The notes under the pieces are model-generated. The model made no database searches. It was not told the origin of the DNA and worked only from the letters and a program-made list of their open reading frames with translations. Below, one piece after another: positions 47,088-55,219 of a stretch of 64,000 bases of DNA. The stretch's first letter is position 1, and every line of letters starts with the position of its first letter. Origin of the DNA: Rhodocyclaceae bacterium (GTDB lineage Bacteria; Pseudomonadota; Gammaproteobacteria; Burkholderiales; Rhodocyclaceae); the NCBI GenBank assembly GCA_016721505.1, contig JADKHX010000008.1, positions 179,573 to 243,572 on the forward strand, written 5' to 3'. Position numbers and translations under genes: made by a program.

Positions 47088-47169
47088 TTGCGTCATGATG
47101 CAATATATATTTTTCATATATTGCTCTATGATGCAAATATTGTAAATACTTTATTGCGCTTTGATGCAA
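47088..47169. promoter_or_regulatory. three iterated operators of the mobile mystery A/B operon
   Basis: Three sites of form TTGC-N8-GCAA: 47088-47103 TTGCGTCATGATGCAA, 47121-47136 TTGCTCTATGATGCAA, 47154-47169 TTGCGCTTTGATGCAA. Starts are exactly 33 bp apart, about three helical turns. A shorter TTGC-N4-GCAA follows at 47185-47196. The surrounding DNA is very AT-rich and must contain the promoter. Confidence 0.75.
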
Positions 47170-47211
47170 ATATGTGTTGCCAAATTGCATCTGCAAAGGC
47201 AAGAATACTTT

Positions 47212-47252
47212 GCCGGTTGATGCTGGTGACGGGATGGCCCGTGCATCGTGCG
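47212..47252 (+). repeat. dispersed repeat copy 9 (diverged long form)
   Basis: GCCGGTTGATGCTGGTGACG then GGATGGCCCGTGCATCG. It follows the long-form pattern with several changes. It lies in the 231-nt gap between the divergent mobile mystery A gene and the next plus-strand gene, so not downstream of a gene end. Confidence 0.65.
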
Positions 47253-47314
47253 ATGATTATGGTGCAAACTGACGGCCAAGCGATTTTGCCTTGACGAACC
47301 TGGGCGGAGAATCC

Positions 47315-47947
47315 ATGACTGATGCCCGCATGACGCTGCGCGCGATGCCGTTTGTTTTTGAGCCGAGCAACGAACATTGGAACCCGGGCCATTGGAACGC
47401 GGCGCGGCCGGAGTTCTCGCAGGTGGTCAATTCGGCGTCCTTGGCGATGCCGTTTCTGGAGCCGTATTTGATTCGCTCGATGCGCGCTGCCCGCGGCCAG
47501 ATTACCGACCCGGTACTGCAGGCGGAAGTGGATTTGTACATCCGGCAGGAGGCGGCGCATTACAAACAGCATCAGCTGTTTAACGAGACATTGCGCTCGG
47601 CGGGCTACACCTGCATTGATGCGATAGAGAAACAACTCGCGGCGGATTACAGCAAGCTGGAGAAGGAACGCTCCTTGCGCTTTAACCTGGCCTACGCCGA
47701 AGGATTCGAGGCGATGGCGCTGGCGATCGGGCAGATGCTGATTGAAGATCGCGTGCATTTGTTTGGCGACAGCAAGCCGGCGGTGGCGTCATTGGTGCTG
47801 TGGCATTTTGTCGAAGAGATCGAACACAAGAGTGTGGCCTATGACGTGTTGCACCAAGCCTGGGCGAAACTGTTTCGCGATAACCCGGCGGGCGCAGCGA
47901 AGCTGGACACTGCGCGGCTTGCTGAGCCGGTTCCGGTCCCTTCTTGA
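47315..47947 (+). CDS. predicted metal-dependent hydrolase (PF10118-type)
   Basis: A 210-residue protein of the ferritin-like metal-dependent hydrolase family: FIRQEAAHYKQHQLFN-like helix (seen as RQEAAHYKQHQLFNE) and LWHFVEEIEHKSVAYDV supply the Glu/His metal ligands. The ATG at 47315 has GGAGA upstream; an in-frame TTG at 47291 is less likely. Substrate unknown. It is followed by a small membrane protein 31 nt downstream, probably an operon. Confidence 0.85.
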   Translation: MTDARMTLRAMPFVFEPSNEHWNPGHWNAARPEFSQVVNSASLAMPFLEPYLIRSMRAARGQITDPVLQAEVDLYIRQEAAHYKQHQLFNETLRSAGYTCIDAIEKQLAADYSKLEKERSLRFNLAYAEGFEAMALAIGQMLIEDRVHLFGDSKPAVASLVLWHFVEEIEHKSVAYDVLHQAWAKLFRDNPAGAAKLDTARLAEPVPVPS

Positions 47948-47978
47948 TTAACTATTTCGCATCGTCTTGAGACCAGTC

Positions 47979-48494
47979 ATGAGCGAACAACAAACCATCA
48001 CCAAACGTCTACAAGCCCTGCTTTTCCTCAACGGGCTTGGCCTGTTTATCGCCGGCATCCTGTTTGGCTGGGCGTGGTTTTTTAGTCTGCTGGAGCAAAT
48101 CGTGCTGTGGCCGCTGCCGGTGCAAATCGATGTGCAGATTCCGGGCGATTCGCGCGCCTATCGGATGGGCCACATGGAGGCGATTACCCAGGGTTTGCTG
48201 TTGATGGCGCTGGCCTTTGGCGGACAATTCATGTGGCTGAGCAAAAAGCAATTCGACCTGCTGTTCTGGACGGCGCTGGTCACCGGCTGGATGTTCACCC
48301 TGCCGGCGATGGCCAACACTTTCTTTGGCACCCGCGGGCTGGCCTTCGGCGGCGGGCCGTTCAAAGCCAGTCTGGCCAACGATGTGATCTACCTGCTCGG
48401 CTGGCCGCCGGTGCTCTGCGTGCATATCGTGTTTGCAATTGCGGTGATTGGGGTTTATCGGTATTTACAGTTGCCCGAAGTTGGGAAGCGCTAG
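47979..48494 (+). CDS. 4-TM membrane protein, possibly styrene-oxide-isomerase-like
   Basis: A 171-residue protein with four helices (about residues 11-35, 62-82, 90-110, 135-160). GHMEAITQGLLLMAL at the start of helix 2 and ANTFFGTRGLAFGG recall the small haem-dependent isomerase family of styrene oxide isomerase, but I cannot confirm this. It starts 31 nt after the metal-dependent hydrolase and ends before the yjjJ promoter. Confidence 0.5.
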   Translation: MSEQQTITKRLQALLFLNGLGLFIAGILFGWAWFFSLLEQIVLWPLPVQIDVQIPGDSRAYRMGHMEAITQGLLLMALAFGGQFMWLSKKQFDLLFWTALVTGWMFTLPAMANTFFGTRGLAFGGGPFKASLANDVIYLLGWPPVLCVHIVFAIAVIGVYRYLQLPEVGKR

Positions 48495-48555
48495 GGTTTT
48501 GTTCGAGCCAAATCCTTGGCAGTCGTGGAATGAAAATTTCCCCGCAACCACCCTA

Positions 48556-48597
48556 AGTTGTCATATAGTATCTATTCATTTATAGATTCATACAACT
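48556..48597. promoter_or_regulatory. nested palindrome at the yjjJ promoter
   Basis: AGTTGT (48556-48561) pairs with ACAACT (48592-48597); inside, ATCTAT (48570-48575) pairs with ATAGAT (48582-48587). It ends 9 nt before the yjjJ ATG in AT-rich DNA, where an autoregulatory operator for the N-terminal HTH would be expected. Confidence 0.5.
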
Positions 48598-48606
48598 ATT
48601 CACAAT

Positions 48607-49950
48607 ATGAATTTGAACGCCGACACTATTCGTCTTCGGCTATCTTCTGGGCCGCTTAACGCGCGTCAACTCGTTGAAAGTATTGGAATTAGCCAGCCAA
48701 CGCTATCGCGTGCGCTGGCTGATCTTGGCGACGAGGTCGTGCGCATCGGTGCGGCGCGATCTATTCAATATTTGCTGCGCGACACGTCGCGCGGATTGCC
48801 CGACTCGCCAGTTTTCCGCGTCGATGCCGAAGGTCGGATTCGACAGTTGGGGACGCTTGTTCCGGTTCGTCCGGACGGCTTTGTGATGTTTCAGGACGAC
48901 GGTGTTGCTCTACACAGCGACGGGCTACCTTGGTGGTTGTTGGATATGCGTCCGCAGGGATTTCTTGGTCGGGCATATGCTGCCAGACACGGCGCAGCAC
49001 TTGGGTTGCCGGCGCGGCTTACCGAATGGACGGATACCCATGCCTTGCGCGCGTTGCTGGCTAACGGTGACGATGTGGTGGGGAATCTGATGCTGGGCGA
49101 AGTGGCGCGTGATCGTTTTCTCGCGACGGCGGTGCCCGAACCGATTACGGATCAAGACAAGGCAGGAGCCTATGCCCGATTGGCGCTGGACGCCGCTCGT
49201 GGTGAAAATCCTGGATCTTCCGCTGGGGGCGAACAGCCGAAGTTCACCACGTATGCCACGACGGCCAACGGGCCACGGCAGGTCATCGTGAAATTCAGCG
49301 AATTGGAAGCGGGGCCGGTGAGTGAGCGCTGGCGCGACTTGCTGCTGGCCGAACACTTGGCTTCGGAGACGCTGCGTGAGGCTGGCATCGCCGCCGCCAA
49401 AACGCAGATCATCAACCACGCCGGGCAGCGCTTCCTTGAGGTTGAGCGCTTTGACCGCGTCGGCGCGCTTGGCCGGTGCGGATTATTTTCTTTGGCAGCA
49501 CTGGATGCTGAATTCGTTGGCGCGGGATCTGGCAGCTGGCCGACCATTGCGCGCCGCCTTGCCATCGACGGGCATATTCGTAATGAGGCCGCCGACAGCG
49601 CAGCACTGCTATGGGCGTTCGGCACATTGATCGGCAACACGGATATGCACAGCGGCAATTTGTCGTTTGTGTCCGAACATGGACGCCCTTACGAGCTTGC
49701 ACCGGCTTACGATATGTCGCCGATGAGCTTCGCGCCGCGCAGTGGTGGCGGGCTGCCTGACACGATTCCTGTCGCGACGATTCAGGCCGGCGTGGCCAAC
49801 GAAACCTGGCGACGCGCCGACGAAATGGCGCGTGCGTTTCTCGCCCGAATTGCAATGGAAACGAGTTTTAGCCAGCGCTTTCAACCGTGTATCGCGGCAC
49901 TGGAACAACACATTGAAACTGCCAGCGCTAAGATTGGACGACTGGGGTGA
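48607..49950 (+). CDS. yjjJ: HipA-family Ser/Thr kinase with N-terminal HTH (YjjJ type)
   Basis: A 447-residue single-chain HipA homologue. Residues 1-60 are a winged helix (LVESIGISQPTLSRALADLG). The kinase part has GSSAGGEQPKF, with the Gly-rich loop and ATP Lys nearby; LIGNTDMHSGNLSF, the catalytic Asp and Asn; and YDMSPMSF, the metal Asp. E. coli YjjJ has the same layout and is considered a HipA-like toxin without a separate HipB. No HipB gene is adjacent. It has no ribosome site and may be leaderless or nearly so. Confidence 0.92.
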   Translation: MNLNADTIRLRLSSGPLNARQLVESIGISQPTLSRALADLGDEVVRIGAARSIQYLLRDTSRGLPDSPVFRVDAEGRIRQLGTLVPVRPDGFVMFQDDGVALHSDGLPWWLLDMRPQGFLGRAYAARHGAALGLPARLTEWTDTHALRALLANGDDVVGNLMLGEVARDRFLATAVPEPITDQDKAGAYARLALDAARGENPGSSAGGEQPKFTTYATTANGPRQVIVKFSELEAGPVSERWRDLLLAEHLASETLREAGIAAAKTQIINHAGQRFLEVERFDRVGALGRCGLFSLAALDAEFVGAGSGSWPTIARRLAIDGHIRNEAADSAALLWAFGTLIGNTDMHSGNLSFVSEHGRPYELAPAYDMSPMSFAPRSGGGLPDTIPVATIQAGVANETWRRADEMARAFLARIAMETSFSQRFQPCIAALEQHIETASAKIGRLG

Positions 49951-49971
49951 GTGAGTCACCGAAAACTGGTT

Positions 49972-49999
49972 GCCAGTTGGTGCTGACCGCACGCCGACC
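49972..49999 (+). repeat. dispersed repeat copy 10 (short form)
   Basis: GCCAGTTGGTGCTGACCGCA then CGCCGACC, 21 nt after the yjjJ stop and in the same direction. Confidence 0.82.
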
Positions 50000-50034
50000 T
50001 GATAAATTCGTTGCGTCCATTTTGTGGTTGACCA

Positions 50035-50331
50035 ATGTCTGCGCCAAAATCGATCGCTGATCTGCCAAGCCTCGGGCCGAAATCGCAGGCGATGCTATCT
50101 GGTGCAGGCATCACTTCAATCGCCCGATTGCGGCAGCTGGGTTCGGTGCGTGCTTATGCGCTGGTCAAAGAGACGAACCCTAACGCCAGCCTCAATTTGC
50201 TTTGGGCGCTTGAGTCGGCGCTGAGCGGCGAGCCGTGGCAGGAGGTGGCGCGTGTGCATCGTGCCAGTCTGTTGCTGGCGTTGGAAACGCTGACCAACAC
50301 GTCCGGCGCAGCCACAGCCGCAGAAAAATAA
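50035..50331 (+). CDS. TfoX C-terminal domain protein
   Basis: A 98-residue protein that is only the TfoX/Sxy C-terminal domain: LPSLGPKSQAMLSGAGITSI and RLRQLGSVRAYALVKE resemble helix-hairpin-helix DNA-binding segments, and NLLWALESALSG is typical. Full TfoX proteins control competence genes; stand-alone C-domains are common with unknown role. Its stop overlaps the pxpB start as TAATG, so it heads the 5-oxoproline operon. Confidence 0.88.
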   Translation: MSAPKSIADLPSLGPKSQAMLSGAGITSIARLRQLGSVRAYALVKETNPNASLNLLWALESALSGEPWQEVARVHRASLLLALETLTNTSGAATAAEK

Positions 50332-51013
50332 TGGCTGCACTTTCCGCCACGCTGAGCAGAAACAAGATGCGGTTTTATCTGCTGGGTGAATGCGCGGCAT
50401 GCATGAGCGCAAGCGGGCCGGTTGATCTGAGCTGCCAACAACGCATCTGGTCGATAGCCGAGCAGTTAAGGCAGCTAGCCACTTGCCGTGACATCGTGCC
50501 GGGCATGAACAACCTGACGGTGATTTTTGATCCGGACCAACATTCCGGTGACCAAATGCTGGCGGTGATGGAGCAGCAGTGGACGGCGGTGCAGGGGCAG
50601 GCGTATTCGTCGAGAACGTTGAGATTCCGGTGCGCTATGGTGGCGCTGATGGCCCGGATCTGAGCGTGGTTGCTGAGCATGCGGGGATGACAACGGAAGA
50701 AGTGATCGCGGCGCACAGCGCGGCGGAATACGTGGTGTATTTCCTTGGGTTCCAACCCGGCTTTGCCTATATGGGCGGATTGCCTGAGCGACTGGCAACG
50801 CCCCGCCGCGCGGACCCACGGCTGAAGGTTCCGGCCGGGTCGGTCGGCATCGGTGGCGCGCAAACCGGCATTTATCCATCGGCGGGGCCAGGCGGTTGGA
50901 ACTTGATTGGCCGCACTGATTTGCGTTTGTTCGATCCAACTCGCGAGGAGCCGATACTTTTGCGGCCGGGCGATCTGATCAAGTTTGTGCCGCTTGGCGA
51001 CCCGAGCGACTGA
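50331..51013 (+). pseudogene. pxpB: 5-oxoprolinase subunit PxpB, frameshifted
   Basis: Frame one (50331 to about 50610) encodes the N-terminal half (RFYLLGECAACM, RDIVPGMNNLTVIFDP). Frame two (from about 50610 to 51013) encodes the rest: [63 protein letters not shown] single-base loss near 50598-50620 joins them. Everything else is intact, including the 4-nt gap to pxpC, so this may be a sequencing error or a recent mutation. PxpB with PxpC and PxpA hydrolyses 5-oxoproline to glutamate with ATP. Confidence 0.85.
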
Positions 51014-51017
51014 GGCG

Positions 51018-51950
51018 ATGCTCGACATCATTCGCCCCGGCATACAAACCACCGTTCAGGACCTCGGTCGTCACGGCTATCGCCATCTGGGCGTTGCGCA
51101 ATGTGGCGCGATGGATGGGCCGGCGTTGTGGCTGGCAAATCGGCTGGTGAATAACGCGGCAAATTTGGCGGGTCTGGAGATGGTGGCCGGGCCAATCGAG
51201 ATACGTTTTGAGCGCGCTGCGTGGTTTGCGCTGACTGGCGCGGATTTCGCGGCGACGCTGGATGGTCAAGCAGTGCATAGCGGATGGCGCAATCACAGCG
51301 CAGTCGGGCAGGTGTTGAAACTGCACGGGGCGAAGGCCGGCATGCGAGCCTATCTGGCAGTCGATGGCGGCATCGCCGTAGCGGAAATTCTCGGTGGTCG
51401 GGCGACCGATATTCAGGCGAAATTCGGCGGCTTCAAGGGTCGCGCGCTGAAGGCTGGGGACCAACTACCGCTTGGGCCGACGAGTCATCTCGAGCGACGG
51501 ATCGGTGCTTGGCAGGCGGAATGGTCGCCGCAAGTGCGGGTCTTGCCGGGGCCGGAATTCGAGCAGTTTTCGCCCGACGCACGCGCTACATTTTTTGAGC
51601 ACGCGTGGACGATTTCTGCCCAAAGCAACCGTATGGCGTATCGCCTGGAGGGACCGGTGCTGACGCGCAATGTCAGCGGCGAATTGCTCTCGCATGGTGT
51701 CTTGCCCGGCGTGGTGCAAGTGCCGTCAAATGGACAGCCGATTGTGTTGCTGGCGGACTCGCAAACGACTGGCGGCTACCCGCGCATTGCGGTGGTGATT
51801 GAAGCTGATTTGTGGAAGTTTGCCCAGGCCCCGGCCGGGCGGAAGATTCATTTTGTTGAGACCGACCTAGATGGTGCGTGTGCGGCGCGGGAAGAATGGC
51901 GGCACAATCGCTATCGATTCGAACTAAGTGCTTATGGAAACCATGGCTGA
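51018..51950 (+). CDS. pxpC: 5-oxoprolinase subunit PxpC
   Basis: A 310-residue biotin-dependent-carboxyltransferase-like subunit. MLDIIRPGIQTTVQDLGRHG and GVAQCGAMDGPALWLANRLV are the family signature, with LAVDGGI and GYPRIAVVIEAD near the end. The ATG at 51018 lies 4 nt after pxpB. It overlaps the pxpA start. It works with PxpA and PxpB in glutamate recovery from pyroglutamate. Confidence 0.93.
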   Translation: MLDIIRPGIQTTVQDLGRHGYRHLGVAQCGAMDGPALWLANRLVNNAANLAGLEMVAGPIEIRFERAAWFALTGADFAATLDGQAVHSGWRNHSAVGQVLKLHGAKAGMRAYLAVDGGIAVAEILGGRATDIQAKFGGFKGRALKAGDQLPLGPTSHLERRIGAWQAEWSPQVRVLPGPEFEQFSPDARATFFEHAWTISAQSNRMAYRLEGPVLTRNVSGELLSHGVLPGVVQVPSNGQPIVLLADSQTTGGYPRIAVVIEADLWKFAQAPAGRKIHFVETDLDGACAAREEWRHNRYRFELSAYGNHG

Positions 51951-52719
51951 CACGCTCCCCGCCCACGGATTGACCATCGATCTCAACGCCGACTTGGGCG
52001 AGGGCGAGGCATACGACGACGAAATTCTGGCTTGTGTCAGCTCGGCCAACATCGCCTGTGGCGGCCATGCGGGCGACGCTGTTTCGATGCGCACCGCAGT
52101 CGAATCGGCGATGAAACATGGCGTGGCGATTGGCGCTCATCCGAGTTTTCCGGACCGCGAAAATTTTGGTCGCACAGCAATGCAGATGCCGGTAGAGGCG
52201 TTGTACTTGAGCTTGATCGAACAAATTTCAGCATTGCGCAACATCGTTATCACTGCAGGTGGGCAACTAGTCCATGTCAAACCCCATGGCGCGCTCTACA
52301 ACCAGGCAGCGCGTGATCCGCTGTTGGCACAGGTGATTGTTCGAGCCGTGGTGGCTATCGATCCGGCCATGCGTTTGTTTGCGCTGGCTGGTAGCGAACT
52401 GATTGCCGCGGCGAAGGCGGCTGGCTTGGCGGTTGCCGAGGAAGTGTTTGCTGATCGACGCTACGATGCGCAAATGAATCTGGTCGCGCGCAGCCAGCCG
52501 GATGCTTGCATCGACGATGCGCAGGAGGCGCTACAACAGGCGATGATGTTCGTCGAACAAGGCAAGGTGATCAGCGTGGATGGACAGATCATGGAAATCA
52601 AAGCCGACACCGTTTGCCTGCATGGCGATGGCAAGCAGGCAATGGCGTTGGCACGACTGATCCGCGACACGCTGACTCAGAGAAATATTCTTGTGCGGTC
52701 GCTGCCGCCACACCACTAG
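51943..52719 (+). CDS. pxpA: 5-oxoprolinase subunit PxpA (LamB/YcsF)
   Basis: A 258-residue LamB/YcsF protein. IDLNADLGEGEAYDDEI, ANIACGGHAGD, GAHPSFPDRENFGR and VHVKPHGALYNQA are diagnostic. It overlaps the end of pxpC by 8 nt; an in-frame ATG at 51934 is the alternative start. It is the ring-opening subunit of the ATP-dependent oxoprolinase. Confidence 0.95.
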   Translation: MADTLPAHGLTIDLNADLGEGEAYDDEILACVSSANIACGGHAGDAVSMRTAVESAMKHGVAIGAHPSFPDRENFGRTAMQMPVEALYLSLIEQISALRNIVITAGGQLVHVKPHGALYNQAARDPLLAQVIVRAVVAIDPAMRLFALAGSELIAAAKAAGLAVAEEVFADRRYDAQMNLVARSQPDACIDDAQEALQQAMMFVEQGKVISVDGQIMEIKADTVCLHGDGKQAMALARLIRDTLTQRNILVRSLPPHH

Positions 52720-52728
52720 GGACCCATC

Positions 52729-53454
52729 GTGAATATTGATTTGCTACTCCCGCTGATTGGCATTCCGATTGTGGTGCTCGGCTTTGCCCTGCGCTTCAAT
52801 CCGCTGCTGGTGGTTACGCTGGCCGGTCTGGTGACCGGTTTGGCGGTTGGTATGGACTTCCTCGCGGTGCTGGAAACTTTTGGCGAAAAGTTCATGAACA
52901 GTCGCCAGCTGGCAAGCTCATTGCTGATCCTGCCGGTGATCGGTTTGCTTGAGCGCCACGGCCTCAAGGAACGCGCGCAAGCCTGGGTGGCGAACATTCG
53001 TGTCGCCAGTACCGGGCGCATCTTGATGCTTTATTTTGTGGTGCGCGAAGTTAGCGCGGCGCTGGGCCTGCTCAGCCTGGGTGGACACGCGCAAACGGTG
53101 CGTCCTTTGCTGGCACCGATGGCGGAAGGTGCCGCGAGCAACCGGCATGGCGAACTGCCACCACACATCCGCGACCGCATCGCGGCGCATGCCGCTGCCT
53201 GTGACAACGTCGCGCTGTTCTTTGGCGAAGACATTTTTATCGCCTTCGGTGCGGTGTTGTTGATGACGGCGTTTCTCAAGGAAAACGGCATCACCAATGT
53301 CGAGCCGCTGGCGATTGGTTTGTGGGCGATTCCAACCGCGCTGAGTGCCTTGATCATTCATTTGTTCCGCCTCTCGCGGCTCGACGCCAGCATTGCGCGG
53401 CAGATACATGAATGGCAGCAAGGGGCAAATGAGCACGGCGGGAGCAAATCATGA
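52729..53454 (+). CDS. DUF969 membrane protein (candidate oxoproline permease subunit)
   Basis: A 241-residue membrane protein with about five or six helices and the DUF969 pattern LPVIGLLERHGLKERAQAW and AAACDNVALFFGEDIFIAFG. The start is a GTG with AGGGA 7 nt upstream, 9 nt after pxpA. It overlaps the DUF979 gene as ATGA. DUF969 and DUF979 occur as a pair. Sitting between pxpCA and pcp, they are good candidates for uptake of pyroglutamate or pyroglutamyl peptides; this role is inferred from position only. Confidence 0.85.
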   Translation: MNIDLLLPLIGIPIVVLGFALRFNPLLVVTLAGLVTGLAVGMDFLAVLETFGEKFMNSRQLASSLLILPVIGLLERHGLKERAQAWVANIRVASTGRILMLYFVVREVSAALGLLSLGGHAQTVRPLLAPMAEGAASNRHGELPPHIRDRIAAHAAACDNVALFFGEDIFIAFGAVLLMTAFLKENGITNVEPLAIGLWAIPTALSALIIHLFRLSRLDASIARQIHEWQQGANEHGGSKS

Positions 53455-54437
53455 CCAGCATCATCAGCATTGATCTGGTGTTCTATCTGATCGGCGTGAT
53501 CGTGATGCTGGTCGCCGGCATGACGCTGCGCGATGCGTCCAACCCCAAGCGTTACACCACGGCTGCGTTCTGGTTTTTGTTTGGCAGCAGCTTTTTGTTT
53601 GGCGATCTGATGATCATGTACCTCGGCAAACCGATGACCTATCGCGTGGTCGGGCTGATCGTTTTGCTGATTGCCGGTATTGCCGGAGCGAACTTGCTCG
53701 GCGCCGGGACGAGATCCGACGACGGTGCTGCCGAGCGCAAGAAATCTGCAGAACGACTGGGCAACAAGCTTTTCATCCCGGCCTTGGCGGTTCCGGTGAT
53801 TACGGTATTTCTCACTTTGTTTGGCAAGGAGCTGACGATAGCCGGCGTGCATTTTCTGGATCAGAAAAATCTCACGCTGACCTCATTGGCGCTGGCCTGC
53901 ATCGGCGCGATTGCAATCGGCCAACGCATCACCGGTAGCTCGCCGGTGGTGGCGATTCGTGAATCACGCCGCCTTGTCGATGCGATTGGCTGGGCCTTGA
54001 TCCTGCCGCAAATGCTGGCAATGTTGGGCGGTGTGTTTGTCGCGGCGAAAACCGGAACCTCGATTCAGGCCATCGTCAATTTGTTCGTCGATCCGCAAAG
54101 TCGATTTGCGCTGGTGACGATTTACTGCCTGAGCATGGCCGCATTCACCATGATCATGGGCAATGCCTTCGCTGCATTTCCGGTGATGACCGCCGGCATT
54201 GCGCTGCCGTTTCTGATTTTGCAGCATCACGGCAGTCCCGCGCCTATCGTGGCGATCGGCATGTTTGCCGGATATTGCGGTACCTTGATGACGCCTATGG
54301 CGGCCAACTTCAACATTGTGCCGGCGGCGCTGCTGGAGTTGAAAGACAAATACCAAGTAATCAAAATTCAAATCCCTACCGCGCTGTGCGTGTTGGCCTG
54401 CAATATCTTTCTGATGTATTTTCTGGCCTTCCCCTGA
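53451..54437 (+). CDS. DUF979 membrane protein (candidate oxoproline permease subunit)
   Basis: A 328-residue membrane protein with about nine helices, including SIDLVFYLIGVIVMLVAGMT, VVGLIVLLIAGIAGANLLGA and the GMFAGYCGTLMTPMAANFN segment characteristic of DUF979. It overlaps DUF969 by 4 nt and precedes pcp by 14 nt. Conserved Asn/Thr/Pro motifs in helices suggest a transport core resembling ion-coupled carriers. Function unproven. Confidence 0.85.
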   Translation: MTSIISIDLVFYLIGVIVMLVAGMTLRDASNPKRYTTAAFWFLFGSSFLFGDLMIMYLGKPMTYRVVGLIVLLIAGIAGANLLGAGTRSDDGAAERKKSAERLGNKLFIPALAVPVITVFLTLFGKELTIAGVHFLDQKNLTLTSLALACIGAIAIGQRITGSSPVVAIRESRRLVDAIGWALILPQMLAMLGGVFVAAKTGTSIQAIVNLFVDPQSRFALVTIYCLSMAAFTMIMGNAFAAFPVMTAGIALPFLILQHHGSPAPIVAIGMFAGYCGTLMTPMAANFNIVPAALLELKDKYQVIKIQIPTALCVLACNIFLMYFLAFP

Positions 54438-54451
54438 CCGCAAAGTTGCCC

Positions 54452-55111
54452 ATGCGACCCAAGAAGACAATTCTTTTGACCGGCTTCGAACCCTTTGGCG
54501 GCGAGTCCATCAATCCCTCGTGGGAGGCGGTTCGTGCGCTCGATGGCAAGACCATGAGCGATGGCAGCGTGGTCGCCGTGGCCAAGCTGCCGTGTGCGTT
54601 TGTACTTTCGCTTGACGCGCTCGAGCAACAGATTCGAAAGCACAAACCGCACATCGTGGTGTGCGTCGGTCAGGCCGGCGGTCGGGCAGAAATGAGCATA
54701 GAGCGGGTGGCGATTAACGTTGACGATGCACGTATCCCCGACAACTGTGGCGCGCAGCCAATTGACGTGGCGATCCGGTCAGATGGCCCTGCCGCTTACT
54801 TCAGCACGCTGCCAGTCAAAGCCATTGTCGCTGCCTTGCAAGCCAATGGAATTCCCGCCGCAGTGTCGCAAACCGCCGGTACTTTTGTCTGCAATCATGT
54901 CTTTTACGGACTGATGCAGCTCGCGGGGCAAACGCCAAAAATCAAGCGCGCTGGTTTCGTGCATATCCCTTTTCTACCGCAGCAGGCGTTGCGCCACCGG
55001 AATGCGCCGAGTATGTCGCTCGAGGTGATGGTGGCGGGACTGCGACAGATCATTGAATCGACGCTGACGGTAAAAACTGATCTGATTGTGGCGGGTGGCA
55101 GCACGCACTAG
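54452..55111 (+). CDS. pcp: pyroglutamyl-peptidase I
   Basis: A 219-residue peptidase of family C15 that removes N-terminal pyroglutamate from peptides. LLTGFEPFGGESINPSWEA is the substrate loop, VVCVGQAGGRAEMSIERVA carries the Glu, AGTFVCNHVFYGLM the catalytic Cys and GFVHIPFLP the His. The ATG at 54452 starts just after DUF979. It supplies free 5-oxoproline to PxpABC, completing a peptide-to-glutamate path. A repeat copy lies 18 nt after the stop. Confidence 0.95.
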   Translation: MRPKKTILLTGFEPFGGESINPSWEAVRALDGKTMSDGSVVAVAKLPCAFVLSLDALEQQIRKHKPHIVVCVGQAGGRAEMSIERVAINVDDARIPDNCGAQPIDVAIRSDGPAAYFSTLPVKAIVAALQANGIPAAVSQTAGTFVCNHVFYGLMQLAGQTPKIKRAGFVHIPFLPQQALRHRNAPSMSLEVMVAGLRQIIESTLTVKTDLIVAGGSTH

Positions 55112-55129
55112 CTTTGATGGAGCCCGTCT

Positions 55130-55160
55130 CGCCAGTTGGTGCTGGCGACACAGAAACTGT
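55130..55160 (+). repeat. dispersed repeat copy 11 (core with changed tail)
   Basis: CGCCAGTTGGTGCTGGCGAC then ACAGAAACTG; the core is perfect and the usual ACGC(C/T)GTC tail is altered. It lies 18 nt after pcp and in the same direction. Confidence 0.85.
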
Positions 55161-55219
55161 CAAGTACGGAAACTTGCGCTGCCGGGAACTTATTTGCGGT
55201 TTTGGGTCAATAGGGTGTG

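Noticed and set aside
47088..47196. Possible CRISPR-like array (regular 33-bp period)
   Set aside because: Only three short TTGC-N8-GCAA repeats, next to an HTH gene and without cas genes; an operator series explains it better.
50375..51052. 225-codon minus-strand frame across pxpB
   Set aside because: It looks longer than either half of pxpB, but the pxpB halves carry conserved motifs and this does not.
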